The notes beneath the pieces are model-generated. The model was not told the DNA's origin. It did no database searches and worked only from the letters and a program-made list of their open reading frames with translations. From contig NZ_AP027056.1 in the NCBI RefSeq assembly GCF_027924965.1, positions 310,001 to 374,000 of the forward strand: 64,000 bases of DNA. Direction: 5' to 3'. Source of the DNA: Limnohabitans sp. TEGF004. GTDB taxonomy: Bacteria > Pseudomonadota > Gammaproteobacteria > Burkholderiales > Burkholderiaceae_C. This document shows, piece by piece, positions 56,653 through 64,000 of the stretch (positions are counted from its first letter, which is position 1; every line of letters begins with the position of its first letter). Both the position numbers and the translations under genes were made by a program.

Positions 56653-58113
56653 ATGATTTCACGCGAACCTACCCTTGAGCGATTGGCCATTGCCCGTCAA
56701 CTGTTGTTAGAGCCTTTCGGTTTGGACGAAACCGACTTGGCCAAAACATTGGCCGAGATCAAAGCGCACAAAGTTGACGAAGCCGATTTGTACTTTCAAT
56801 ACACCCGTGCCGAAGGCTGGAGTTTGGAAGAGGGCATTGTCAAAACCGGTTCCTTCAGCATTGACCAAGGCGTTGGCGTGCGCGCGGTGAGCGGCGAGAA
56901 AACCGCCTTCGCGTACTCCGACGATATTTCCAAAGCCTCCTTGATGGATGCAGCACGCACCGTGCGTACCATTGGCGCAGCCGCCAAAGGTGGTCGCGTC
57001 AAAGTGCCTACGCGCAAGGTAGCATCGAGCCGTTCTTTGTACGGTGGCTTGGACCCGATTTCTTCACTCAACAGCACCGAAAAAGTTGAACTGTTGGGTC
57101 GTGTGGAGCAAATGGCTCGCGCCAAAGACCCACGTGTGATTCAGGTGATGGCCGGTTTGGCCAGTGAATATGACGTGGTGATGGTGGTGCGCGCTGATGG
57201 CACCTTGGCCGCCGATGTGCGCCCCCTCGTGCGCCTGAGCGTGACCGTGATTGCCGAACAAAACGGTCGTCGCGAAGTGGGCTCGGCTGGCGGCGGTGGC
57301 CGCTTTGGCTTGGACCATTTTGATGATGCGCTGGCGCAAAGCTATGTAGACGAAGCCGTGCAACTCGCACTGACCAACCTCGATGCACGTCCAGCGCCCG
57401 CGGGTGAGATGAGTGTGGTGTTGGGCCCAGGTTGGCCCGGCATCTTGTTGCACGAAGCCATCGGCCACGGTTTGGAAGGCGACTTCAACCGCAAAGGCTC
57501 CAGCGCATTCAGTGGCCGCATTGGTCAACGCGTGGCTGCCAAAGGCGTGACCGTGTTGGACGACGGCACGATTCCTGACCGTCGTGGTTCACTCAATGTG
57601 GACGACGAAGGCAACCCTAGCCAACGCAATGTGCTCATCGAAGATGGCATTTTGAAGGGCTATATCCAAGACAGCATGAATGCGCGCTTGATGGGTGTGA
57701 AACCCACGGGCAATGGCCGCCGCGAAAGCTACGCCCATGTGCCTATGCCGCGCATGACTAACACCTACATGTTGGGCGGTGACAAGTCGCCCGAAGAAAT
57801 TGTGTCGAGTTTGAAGAAGGGCTTGTACGCCGTGAACTTCGGTGGCGGCCAAGTGGACATCACCTCAGGCAAGTTTGTGTTCTCGACCTCTCAAGCGTTT
57901 TGGGTGGAGAACGGCAAAATTCAATACCCCGTCAAAGGTGCGACCTTGGTAGGCAACGGCCCCGATGCACTGACGCGCGTGAGCTTGATCGGCAACGACA
58001 TGAAGCTTGACCCGGGCGTGGGCACCTGCGGCAAAGAAGGCCAAAGCGTGCCTGTGGGTGTGGGGCAGCCTACTTTGCGCATTGATGGTTTGACTGTGGG
58101 TGGAACCGCGTAA
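56653..58113 (+). CDS. tldD: TldD, metalloprotease subunit
   Basis: TldD with TldE (PmbA) degrades unfolded peptides and matures some RiPPs and the CcdA antitoxin. The 486-residue protein has the zinc motif HEAIGHGLEGD (HExxxH) and the distal cysteine region DPGVGTCGKEGQSVPVGVGQPTLRIDGLTVGG. The N-terminal part (to about 230) is the family's substrate-channel domain. tldE is not adjacent. The stop at 58113 is followed by the aroG leader region with no terminator in between. Confidence 0.95.
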   Translation: MISREPTLERLAIARQLLLEPFGLDETDLAKTLAEIKAHKVDEADLYFQYTRAEGWSLEEGIVKTGSFSIDQGVGVRAVSGEKTAFAYSDDISKASLMDAARTVRTIGAAAKGGRVKVPTRKVASSRSLYGGLDPISSLNSTEKVELLGRVEQMARAKDPRVIQVMAGLASEYDVVMVVRADGTLAADVRPLVRLSVTVIAEQNGRREVGSAGGGGRFGLDHFDDALAQSYVDEAVQLALTNLDARPAPAGEMSVVLGPGWPGILLHEAIGHGLEGDFNRKGSSAFSGRIGQRVAAKGVTVLDDGTIPDRRGSLNVDDEGNPSQRNVLIEDGILKGYIQDSMNARLMGVKPTGNGRRESYAHVPMPRMTNTYMLGGDKSPEEIVSSLKKGLYAVNFGGGQVDITSGKFVFSTSQAFWVENGKIQYPVKGATLVGNGPDALTRVSLIGNDMKLDPGVGTCGKEGQSVPVGVGQPTLRIDGLTVGGTA

Positions 58114-58166
58114 ACCCTAGCCACTTGTCAGCAAACTGCCAGAATCCCTGTGCTACATTCCAATCC

Positions 58167-58256
58167 ATGAGTTCAGCCCGTTTTTACTTTGCTTACTTTT
58201 TTTATCTCACGCCCCCACGGCGGTCGAGAGATCTGAACGTAGCCCAAACGCTCTGA
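58167..58256 (+). CDS. Phe/Tyr-rich leader peptide of aroG
   Basis: A 29-codon frame MSSAR-FYFAYFFY-LTPPRRS... then TGA, with four Phe and three Tyr codons among eight (58182-58205). It lies in front of a DAHP synthase gene and of a terminator hairpin. Phe and Tyr are end products of the pathway AroG begins, so codon-dependent ribosome stalling is the expected regulatory signal. No strong Shine-Dalgarno is visible before the ATG, which is the weakest point. The feature is an inference from arrangement; the peptide itself probably has no function. Confidence 0.7.
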   Translation: MSSARFYFAYFFYLTPPRRSRDLNVAQTL

Positions 58257-58296
58257 ACTCCCAAACCAACCGCCGGACCCCCGGCGGTTTTTTTTT
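58218..58296 (+). terminator. Attenuator of aroG: antiterminator arm and Rho-independent terminator
   Basis: The terminator is CCGCCGG (58270-58276), loop ACCC, CCGGCGG (58281-58287), then nine T (58288-58296). The segment CGGCGGT at 58218-58224, inside the leader frame 13 bases after the Phe/Tyr run, is exactly complementary to ACCGCCG at 58269-58275, the terminator's 5' arm. The two structures exclude each other. A ribosome stalled at 58182-58205 would leave 58218-58224 free to form the antiterminator; a ribosome reaching the stop at 58256 would cover the spacer and allow termination. Confidence 0.8.
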
Positions 58297-58338
58297 GCCA
58301 AATTCTTCAATCATTTTTTCAAACTTCAGGACGAGACC

Positions 58339-59448
58339 ATGAAAACGAACACCCCTTATCCAAGTCACGTTGAACACACCAGTCAAACCGACGATCAACG
58401 TATCAAGGACATCACCGTGCTGCCTCCTCCCGAACATTTGATTCGCTTCTTCCCCATTCAAGGTACGCCTGTGGAGAAGTTAATCACGAAGACCCGCAAG
58501 ACCATTCACAACATCATGCACGGCACAGATGACCGCCTGCTGGTGGTGATTGGCCCATGCTCGATCCACGATCCTGCTGCTGCAATTGACTACGCGCGCC
58601 GCTTGCAACCGTTGCGCGAAAAGTACGCCGACACTTTGGAAATTGTGATGCGCGTGTACTTCGAAAAACCACGCACCACCGTGGGCTGGAAAGGTTTGAT
58701 CAATGACCCGTACTTGGATGAGAGCTACCGCATCGACGAAGGCCTGCGCATTGCACGCCAGTTGCTGATTGAAATCAACCGCCTGGATTTGCCTGCGGGC
58801 AGCGAGTTCTTGGATGCCATCAGCCCGCAATACATTGGCGACTTGATTTCGTGGGGCGCGATTGGTGCGCGCACGACCGAGAGCCAAGTGCATCGCGAAT
58901 TGGCCTCCGGTATTTCTGCGCCCATCGGCTTCAAGAACGGTACCGATGGCAACATCAAAATCGCCACCGATGCGATTCAAGCCGCTGCTGGCGCACATCA
59001 CTTTTTGTCGGTGCACAAAAACGGTCAAGTGGCGATTGTGCAAACTAAGGGCAACAAAGACTGTCACGTCATCTTGCGCGGCGGCAAAACGCCCAACTAC
59101 GACGCAGTCAGCGTGACTGCTGCGTGTGAAGAGTTGGCCAAAGCCAAGTTGCCTGCGACCTTGATGGTGGATTGCAGCCACGCCAACAGCAGTAAGCAGC
59201 ACGAGCGTCAACTGGTGGTGGCCAAAGACATCGCCGAGCAAATCAGCGGTGGTTCAAACCAAGTGTTTGGCGTGATGATTGAGAGTCACATTCACGGTGG
59301 TGCGCAAAAGTTCACGCCCGGTAAAGACGATGTGTCTAAGCTGGAATACGGTAAGAGCATCACCGATGCGTGTTTGGACTGGAACGATTCCGTCGCTTCG
59401 TTGGACGTGTTGTCTGAGGCTGTGGCGGCGCGTCGCAAGCGTTCGTGA
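58339..59448 (+). CDS. aroG: DAHP synthase (class I, AroG/AroF type)
   Basis: This enzyme condenses phosphoenolpyruvate and erythrose 4-phosphate, the first step of the shikimate pathway. The 369-residue protein matches class Ia synthases in length. VVIGPCSIHDPAAAIDYARRL, YFEKPRTTVGWKGLINDPYLDESY, GARTTESQVHRELASGISAPIGFKNGTDGNIKIATDAI, MVDCSHANSSKQH and MIESHIHGG are the PEP/metal-binding blocks (Cys, His, Glu, Asp ligands). AGGACGAG lies before ATG 58339. The leader and attenuator upstream point to control by Phe and Tyr; which amino acid inhibits the enzyme itself cannot be read safely. Confidence 0.95.
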   Translation: MKTNTPYPSHVEHTSQTDDQRIKDITVLPPPEHLIRFFPIQGTPVEKLITKTRKTIHNIMHGTDDRLLVVIGPCSIHDPAAAIDYARRLQPLREKYADTLEIVMRVYFEKPRTTVGWKGLINDPYLDESYRIDEGLRIARQLLIEINRLDLPAGSEFLDAISPQYIGDLISWGAIGARTTESQVHRELASGISAPIGFKNGTDGNIKIATDAIQAAAGAHHFLSVHKNGQVAIVQTKGNKDCHVILRGGKTPNYDAVSVTAACEELAKAKLPATLMVDCSHANSSKQHERQLVVAKDIAEQISGGSNQVFGVMIESHIHGGAQKFTPGKDDVSKLEYGKSITDACLDWNDSVASLDVLSEAVAARRKRS

Positions 59449-59540
59449 TTTTTTGTTGTTCGGAAGATTTCGCGCGAGCAGTTGAGTGTCTACAACGTCG
59501 AACTGCGAAGCAGGAGCAAGCCCCCAAAATGTTTCGATTG

Positions 59541-59641
59541 CGCACGCTCAGCACGCAGAGTGGTCAGTGCCTGATACGGCGCCATCACGGCCCGCAGGGA
59601 CGTTAAGCCGTGTCAGGTGCTGCCCGCTCTGTGTGCGTGCG
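59541..59641. ncRNA. Candidate structured RNA between aroG and mpl
   Basis: Arms 59541-59580 and 59607-59641 pair over about 33 positions. Outer CGCACGC/GCGTGCG and inner CCTGA-ACGGC/GCCGT-TCAGG blocks are exact, and most remaining differences are G-U compatible, with one four- to five-base bulge on the left. The loop is 26 bases. It lies between convergent genes, has no T-run after either arm, and the rest of 59449-59689 shows no gene; a smaller hairpin (GCAGTT...AACTGC at about 59488-59516) precedes it. It does not match RNase P, tmRNA, 4.5S or 6S RNA as I know them. Strand undecided. Confidence 0.45.
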
Positions 59642-59689
59642 AGAGAAAAAGCAGCAACACGCACACAAGCAGCGATAAAAGAAGAGAAG

Positions 59690-61132
59690 TTACGAACCCA
59701 AAGCAGTCAGCAACTTCGCGTGAATCCCGCCAAATCCACCATTGCTCATACAAAGCACATGGTCCCCCGCTTGCGCAGCAGCCACCACTTGTGCAATCAC
59801 CTCATCCACAGTGCCAGCCACCGAAGCCCGTGCCCCCATGGGTGACAAAGCGTCGACGGCATCCCAGTCCAAACCACCTGAGTGACAAAACGCGAGGTCT
59901 GCGTCTTCCAAACTCCAAGGCAGTTGCGACTTCATCGTGCCCAGTTTCATCGTGTTGCTGCGTGGCTCAAACACCGCCAAGATGCGGGCATTCGGACCCA
60001 CTTTGCGGCGCAGGCCGTCGACGGTGGTGCGAATGGCGGTGGGGTGGTGGGCAAAGTCGTCGTACACCGTGATGTCGCCGCCTGTGCGTGACACTGTGCC
60101 TCGCACTTCCATGCGACGGCGGACGTTTTGAAACTCGGTCAAAGAGGCGGCAGCTTGCGCGGGGGATACGCCCAAGTGCTCCGCAGCGGCAATCGCGGCC
60201 AAAGCGTTGAGCTGGTTGTGCACGCCCGTGATGTCCCATTGCACGCGGCCCACTTTTTGGCCGTGGTGCAGCACCGCAAAGTTGTCGGGCTCACCTTCGA
60301 CAGACCAACCATCTTGGCCGGTTGCGTTGGCGCTTACGCCAAACTTGGCCACACCGCTCCAGCAGCCTTGGTCCAGCACGCGTTGCAAGCTATCTTCATC
60401 CGCATTGACCACCACACGGCCACTGCCGGGAACAGTGCGCACCAAGTGGTGGAACTGGCGCTCGATGGCGGCGAGGTTGTCAAAGATGTCGGCGTGGTCG
60501 AATTCGAGGTTGTTCAAAATCGCCGTGCGCGGGTGGTAGTGCACAAACTTGCTGCGTTTGTCGAAGAAGGCGGTGTCGTATTCGTCCGCTTCAATGACGA
60601 AAGGCGTGCGCTTGTGTGCGGCCACATCGGCTTCTGAGCTCAAACGGCCCAAGCGAGCCGACACGCCAAAGTTCATGGGCACGCCACCGACCAAGAAGCC
60701 AGGCTCCAATCCAGCCGCTTGAAGAATCCAAGCGAGCATCGAGGTGGTGGTGGTTTTACCGTGGGTACCTGCGACTGCCAAAACGTGGCGAGGCTGGCTG
60801 GGGTGGTGCAGCACGTGTTCAGCCAGCCATTGGGGGCCGCTGGTGTAGGTGGCACCGCTTTCCAAAATGGCTTCCATCAGCGGGAACTTCGGACTGCCGT
60901 CGGCCAAGCGTGCGCGTGAGACCACGTTGCCAATCACGTAGACATCGGGTTTCAAAGCCATTTGGTCTGCACCAAAGCCTTCAATCAATTCAATGCCCAA
61001 AGACCGGAGTTGGTCGCTCATGGGCGGGTAGACCCCCGCATCGCAACCCGTCACCTTGTGGCCCGCTTCACGCGCCAACGCAGCCAGTCCACCCATGAAC
61101 GTGCCGCAAATTCCCAAAATATGTATATGCAT
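59690..61132 (-). CDS. mpl: Mpl, murein tripeptide ligase
   Basis: Mpl attaches recycled L-Ala-gamma-D-Glu-meso-DAP to UDP-MurNAc. The 480-residue protein starts MHIHILGICGTFMGGLAALA, the Mpl version of the MurC N-terminus, with [17 protein letters not shown] as P-loop, FVIEADEYDTAFFDKRSKF in place of EADESD, and VYDDFAHHPTAIRTTV as C-domain motif. It overlaps no gene; the hypothetical at 61205 is divergent. With the MurC-F set this shows both de novo synthesis and recycling of cell wall peptides. Confidence 0.95.
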   Translation of the reverse strand: MHIHILGICGTFMGGLAALAREAGHKVTGCDAGVYPPMSDQLRSLGIELIEGFGADQMALKPDVYVIGNVVSRARLADGSPKFPLMEAILESGATYTSGPQWLAEHVLHHPSQPRHVLAVAGTHGKTTTTSMLAWILQAAGLEPGFLVGGVPMNFGVSARLGRLSSEADVAAHKRTPFVIEADEYDTAFFDKRSKFVHYHPRTAILNNLEFDHADIFDNLAAIERQFHHLVRTVPGSGRVVVNADEDSLQRVLDQGCWSGVAKFGVSANATGQDGWSVEGEPDNFAVLHHGQKVGRVQWDITGVHNQLNALAAIAAAEHLGVSPAQAAASLTEFQNVRRRMEVRGTVSRTGGDITVYDDFAHHPTAIRTTVDGLRRKVGPNARILAVFEPRSNTMKLGTMKSQLPWSLEDADLAFCHSGGLDWDAVDALSPMGARASVAGTVDEVIAQVVAAAQAGDHVLCMSNGGFGGIHAKLLTALGS

Positions 61133-61204
61133 CCACTTATTTTAGGAGGGTGTATCCATGGGCTTTGGGCGAGCAGCCTTGGGTGGCCCCACAATCACAC
61201 CTAT

Positions 61205-61795
61205 ATGAATACGGTTCAAGACGAAATTGCAGCCACAGCCGCTCGCATGGTGGTGGAAGAGGGGCTGGAGTACGGCCCCGCCAAACGTCGCGCAGTCAAA
61301 CAGCTGGGTTTGAATACACGCGCGCAGCTGCCCAACAACGACCAAGTGGAAGACGCCGTGCGTGAATACTTGGATCTCTTTTGCGCCGACACCCAGCCTG
61401 CCGAGCTAGCTGCCTTGCGAGCGTTAGCGGCGGTGTGGATGGAGCGCATGGTAGCTTTCCGTCCTCACTTGGGCGGGGCCGTGTGGCGCGGCACTGCCAC
61501 CGGTTTGTCTGACATTTATTTACAGTTGTTTTGCGATGACTCCAAATCAGCCGAAATTAGCCTCATTGACCACAATGTGCGCTACGAGGTCAGCACGGTT
61601 CAGGGGTTCCAAGGCGAGGCGGTGGATGCGTTGAGCATCTTGAGCAGTTGCCCAGGTCTGTCGCAAAAAGTGTTGGTACATCTGATGATTTACGACTTAG
61701 ACGACCTGCGTGGTGCCTTGAAACCCGACGGGCAAGGACGAACCTACCGAGGTGACTTGGCTGCATTGCAGCGACTGATGAAGGAAATTGAATGA
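61205..61795 (+). CDS. Conserved hypothetical protein upstream of a TlpA gene
   Basis: A 196-residue soluble protein that I cannot assign to a named family. The N-terminal half is helical (MNTVQDEIAATAARMVVEEGLEYGPAKRRAVKQLG; NDQVEDAVREYLDLF), the second half has alternating strands (SAEISLIDHNVRYEVSTVQGF; VLVHLMIYDLDDLRGAL) reminiscent of a nucleotidyltransferase-like fold, but this is weak. The ATG at 61205 is preferred since the frame upstream (to 60962) overlaps mpl antisense. It overlaps the TlpA gene by 4 bases, so the two are coupled. Confidence 0.75.
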   Translation: MNTVQDEIAATAARMVVEEGLEYGPAKRRAVKQLGLNTRAQLPNNDQVEDAVREYLDLFCADTQPAELAALRALAAVWMERMVAFRPHLGGAVWRGTATGLSDIYLQLFCDDSKSAEISLIDHNVRYEVSTVQGFQGEAVDALSILSSCPGLSQKVLVHLMIYDLDDLRGALKPDGQGRTYRGDLAALQRLMKEIE

Positions 61796-62319
61796 CGTTG
61801 AGTGCAAATAGACGAGTGGCGATGTATGCAGGCGTGGCTGCGCTGGCTGCAATTGCCGGAGCAGGGGTGGCATGGAAGCGCCAGTCTGTGGGCGCGATGG
61901 ACGCTGAAGCTTTGACCGCTTTGTGGGCCGCTGAGTTCGACACACCCGCTGGTGAGACTTTGTCGATGAAGGCTTTGCAAGGTCGCCCCTTGGTGATCAA
62001 CTTCTGGGCCACCTGGTGTACCCCTTGTATTGAAGAAATGCCTTTAATTGATGCGTTTTTTCGCGAAAATGAATCGAAAGGATGGCAAGTTGTTGGTCTT
62101 GCCATCGATCAACCGAGCCGTGTGCGTCAATATTTGAGCCAATTTCCCGTGAATTACAGAATCGGTTTGGCTGGATTAAACGGGACGGAACTCGGCAAGA
62201 TGCTTGGGAATGATGTCGGAGGCCTCCCATTTACGGTGGTTTTAGATGCAAATGGGCAGCTGATCCAAAGGAAACTGGGTAAGTTGACACCGGATGACAT
62301 CAAAAAATGGGTGGCGTAA
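61792..62319 (+). CDS. TlpA/ResA-type thioredoxin-fold protein
   Basis: A 175-residue protein anchored or exported by an N-terminal hydrophobic segment (about 10-26, VAMYAGVAALAAIAGAGVAW). The thioredoxin domain has VINFWATWCTPCIEEMPLID with active-site Cys-Thr-Pro-Cys, and VGGLPFTVVLDANGQL with the cis-proline. It is expected to reduce periplasmic disulfides, for example in cytochrome c maturation, or to protect against oxidation. No ccm genes lie nearby. Coupled to the preceding hypothetical by ATGA overlap. Confidence 0.9.
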   Translation: MTLSANRRVAMYAGVAALAAIAGAGVAWKRQSVGAMDAEALTALWAAEFDTPAGETLSMKALQGRPLVINFWATWCTPCIEEMPLIDAFFRENESKGWQVVGLAIDQPSRVRQYLSQFPVNYRIGLAGLNGTELGKMLGNDVGGLPFTVVLDANGQLIQRKLGKLTPDDIKKWVA

Positions 62320-62341
62320 GTAGTTTTATCCGACGAAGATT

Positions 62342-62374
62342 TTGAAATTGGTGTAAATTAGCACCTTATTTACA
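62342..62374 (+). promoter_or_regulatory. Candidate accBC promoter with 7-base dyad
   Basis: TTGAAA (62342-62347) is a good -35, and TTATTT (62366-62371) a weak -10 at 18 bases. TGTAAAT (62352-62358) and ATTTACA (62368-62374) form a dyad with 9-base spacing overlapping the -10. The half-site resembles BirA half-sites (TTGTAAAC) but the spacing is shorter than in known BirA operators. Confidence 0.4.
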
Positions 62375-62391
62375 ACAAATAGGATGTAGTT

Positions 62392-62844
62392 ATGGATTTG
62401 CGAAAACTCAAGACGTTGATTGACCTGGTCTCCGACTCCAATGTGTCTGAACTCGAAATCACCGAGGCAGAAGGCACGGTCCGTATCGTTAAGAGTGCAC
62501 CCGCCCCTGTGGCGATGGTGACGCAAATGGCTGCTCCTGTTGCGATGGCTGCCCCCGTGGCTGCTGCCCCAGCGCCTGTTGCTGCACCTGTGGTCGAAGC
62601 CGCACCTGCAGGTCACACCGTCAAGTCACCCATGGTGGGCACGTTCTACCGCTCTTCTAGCCCTGGCGCCAAGTCGTTTGCCGAAGTGGGCCAGCAAGTC
62701 AAAGAAGGCGACACCATCTGCATCATTGAAGCTATGAAGATCTTGAACGAGATCGAGGCTGACAAGGCAGGCACCATCACCAAAATCTTGGCCGAGAACG
62801 GCCAAGCTGTGGAATACGGCGCACCCCTGTTCATCATTGAATAA
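62392..62844 (+). CDS. accB: AccB, biotin carboxyl carrier protein of acetyl-CoA carboxylase
   Basis: A 150-residue carrier whose biotin is carboxylated by AccC and passes CO2 to acetyl-CoA. The N-terminal part (1-35) is a conserved helix-strand module, residues 36-75 are an Ala/Pro/Val linker, and 76-150 the biotinyl domain with [18 protein letters not shown] (thumb region) and EAMKIL, biotinylated at Lys116. accC starts 14 bases downstream. aroQ, often upstream in Burkholderiales, is replaced here by the TlpA gene. Confidence 0.96.
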   Translation: MDLRKLKTLIDLVSDSNVSELEITEAEGTVRIVKSAPAPVAMVTQMAAPVAMAAPVAAAPAPVAAPVVEAAPAGHTVKSPMVGTFYRSSSPGAKSFAEVGQQVKEGDTICIIEAMKILNEIEADKAGTITKILAENGQAVEYGAPLFIIE

Positions 62845-62858
62845 GGGGCTGGCCTGTC

Positions 62859-64000
62859 ATGTTTAAAAAAATCCTGATCGCCAACCGTGGCGAAATCGCG
62901 CTGCGCATTCAACGCGCTTGCCGCGAGTTGGGTGTCAAAGCGGTGATGGTGTATTCCGAAGCCGACCGTGACGCCAAGTACGTCAAACTGGCTGACGAAG
63001 CCGTGTGTATTGGCCCAGCGTCTTCTACGCTGAGCTACCTCAACATGCCCGCCATCATTGCGGCTGCTGAAGTCACAGACGCCGAAGCCATTCACCCTGG
63101 TTATGGCTTTTTGAGCGAAAACGCCGACTTCGCGGAACGCGTTGAAAAGAGCGGTTTCCAGTTCATTGGCCCGACCGCTGAATCCATCCGCATCATGGGC
63201 GACAAAGTGTCGGCCAAGCAAGCCATGATCAAAGCGGGCGTGCCTTGCGTGCCAGGCTCTGAAGGCGAGTTGCCGGATGATCCTGCCGCCATCAAGCGCA
63301 TTGCCAAGAGCGTGGGCTACCCCGTCATCATCAAAGCCGCTGGCGGCGGTGGTGGGCGCGGCATGCGCGTGGTGCATACCGAAGCTGCCTTGATCAACGC
63401 AGTCGCGATGACCAAAGCCGAAGCGGGCACTGCCTTTGGCAACCCTGCGGTGTACATGGAGAAATACCTCCAAAACCCACGCCACATTGAAATTCAAATC
63501 TTGGCTGATAAGCACAAGAACGCGGTGTACTTGGGCGAGCGTGATTGCTCGATGCAACGTCGTCACCAAAAAGTGATCGAAGAAGCGCCGGCTCCTGGCA
63601 TTCCACGCAAGTTGATCGACAAGATCGGTGAGCGTTGTGCCGCAGCTTGTAAAAAGATCAACTACCGCGGCGCGGGCACGTTTGAGTTTTTGTACGAAAA
63701 CGGCGAGTTCTATTTCATTGAAATGAACACCCGTGTGCAGGTGGAACACCCCGTGACCGAATACATCACCGGCGTGGACATCGTGAAAACACAAATCATG
63801 GTGGCTGCTGGTTTGAAGTTGCCTTTTGCGCAGCGCGACATCGAAGTGCGCGGCCACTCGATCGAGTGCCGCATCAACGCGGAAGACCCGTTCAAGTTCA
63901 TCCCATCGCCTGGTCGTATCACCATGTGGCACGCACCCGGAGGCCCCGGCGTGCGTGTGGATTCACACATCTACACCAACTACTACGTGCCGCCAAATTA
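62859..64000 (+). CDS. accC: AccC, biotin carboxylase (5' part, runs off the window)
   Basis: The frame from ATG 62859 stays open to the window end (380 codons; full length about 450). [20 protein letters not shown] is the N-terminal domain, [16 protein letters not shown] the next signature, [16 protein letters not shown] the ATP-grasp glycine loop, [23 protein letters not shown] and [16 protein letters not shown] the catalytic metal and bicarbonate region. It carboxylates the biotin of AccB with ATP and bicarbonate, the first half of the acetyl-CoA carboxylase reaction. The C-terminal 70 or so residues lie beyond 64000. Confidence 0.96.
   Translation, partial: MFKKILIANRGEIALRIQRACRELGVKAVMVYSEADRDAKYVKLADEAVCIGPASSTLSYLNMPAIIAAAEVTDAEAIHPGYGFLSENADFAERVEKSGFQFIGPTAESIRIMGDKVSAKQAMIKAGVPCVPGSEGELPDDPAAIKRIAKSVGYPVIIKAAGGGGGRGMRVVHTEAALINAVAMTKAEAGTAFGNPAVYMEKYLQNPRHIEIQILADKHKNAVYLGERDCSMQRRHQKVIEEAPAPGIPRKLIDKIGERCAAACKKINYRGAGTFEFLYENGEFYFIEMNTRVQVEHPVTEYITGVDIVKTQIMVAAGLKLPFAQRDIEVRGHSIECRINAEDPFKFIPSPGRITMWHAPGGPGVRVDSHIYTNYYVPPN

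Noticed and set aside
59449..59689. 6S, 4.5S or tmRNA gene
   Set aside because: The long hairpin here lacks the 6S central bulge architecture, the SRP tetraloop motif and any tmRNA tag; kept only as an unassigned structured RNA.
62646..63932. 428-codon minus-strand frame opposite accB/accC
   Set aside because: Antisense to the highly conserved accBC coding sequence. accC itself has no stop in the window but clearly reads on the plus strand.

Overview
The window is a contiguous piece of a betaproteobacterial chromosome, most likely from the Comamonadaceae (Limnohabitans/Rhodoferax-like). This assignment is an inference from several features: a complete mraZ-to-lpxC cluster, a meso-diaminopimelate-type MurE plus Mpl, a Gram-negative trimeric-type porin, a Bug-type solute receptor, a DksA without the zinc-finger cysteines, and moderately high GC. 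No tRNA, 5S/16S/23S rRNA, CRISPR array or insertion sequence was seen. The only stable RNA recognised is RNase P RNA.

Layout: (1) 1-3862 is a biotin uptake operon, bioM(partial)-bioN-bioY, followed without gaps by an acyl-CoA synthetase and an atypical thiolase. (2) 3875-6600 reads leftward: nitroreductase, OmpW, and a porin that has lost its start codon, with a repeated 3'-UTR element behind both outer-membrane genes. (3) 6605-7906 is a lone tyrosine recombinase. (4) 7973-11058 is gltIJKL, a glutamate/aspartate ABC importer. (5) 11083-15300 holds pyrC, a DUF3025 gene carrying a palindromic insertion, htpX with a likely heat-shock promoter, and a J-domain-like gene. (6) 15344-24822 is mixed housekeeping: SRPBCC protein, cysteine synthase, FAD protein, rnpB, spermidine-synthase-like protein, NUDIX-MBL fusion, Bug receptor, a carboxymuconolactone decarboxylase-like protein, dapF and DUF484. 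(7) 24858-30236 holds xerC, an AT-rich ORFan, rlmI, a His-rich COG0523 GTPase and a DksA fused to a long histone-H1-like tail.

(8) 30394-49089 is the division and cell wall cluster, sixteen genes in one direction (mraZ rsmH ftsL ftsI murE murF mraY murD ftsW murG murC ddl ftsQ ftsA ftsZ lpxC). Most junctions overlap by 1-10 bases. A set of four 10-base-period repeats lies in front of mraZ, and MurD carries an unusual insertion of about 120 residues. (9) 49131-61132 holds an orphan 7-TM histidine kinase, ruvC/mtgA/TonB-like/RNB/YqiA on the minus strand, then rodA, tldD, and aroG behind a Phe/Tyr-rich leader peptide with a terminator/antiterminator pair, and mpl. (10) 61205-64000 holds a conserved hypothetical, a TlpA-type thioredoxin, accB and the start of accC, which runs off the window.

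Functionally the window is dominated by envelope biogenesis: precursor synthesis (MurC-F, Ddl, DapF), lipid carrier steps (MraY, MurG), polymerisation (FtsW/FtsI, RodA, MtgA), recycling (Mpl), lipid A (LpxC) and fatty acid initiation (AccBC). It also contains biotin uptake, which supplies the cofactor of AccB. The observations most worth following up are the aroG leader, the biotin-linked synthetase/thiolase pair, the DksA fusion, the MurD insertion, the shared 3'-UTR element, the start-less porin beside an integrase, and a 101-base wobble-rich hairpin at 59541-59641.
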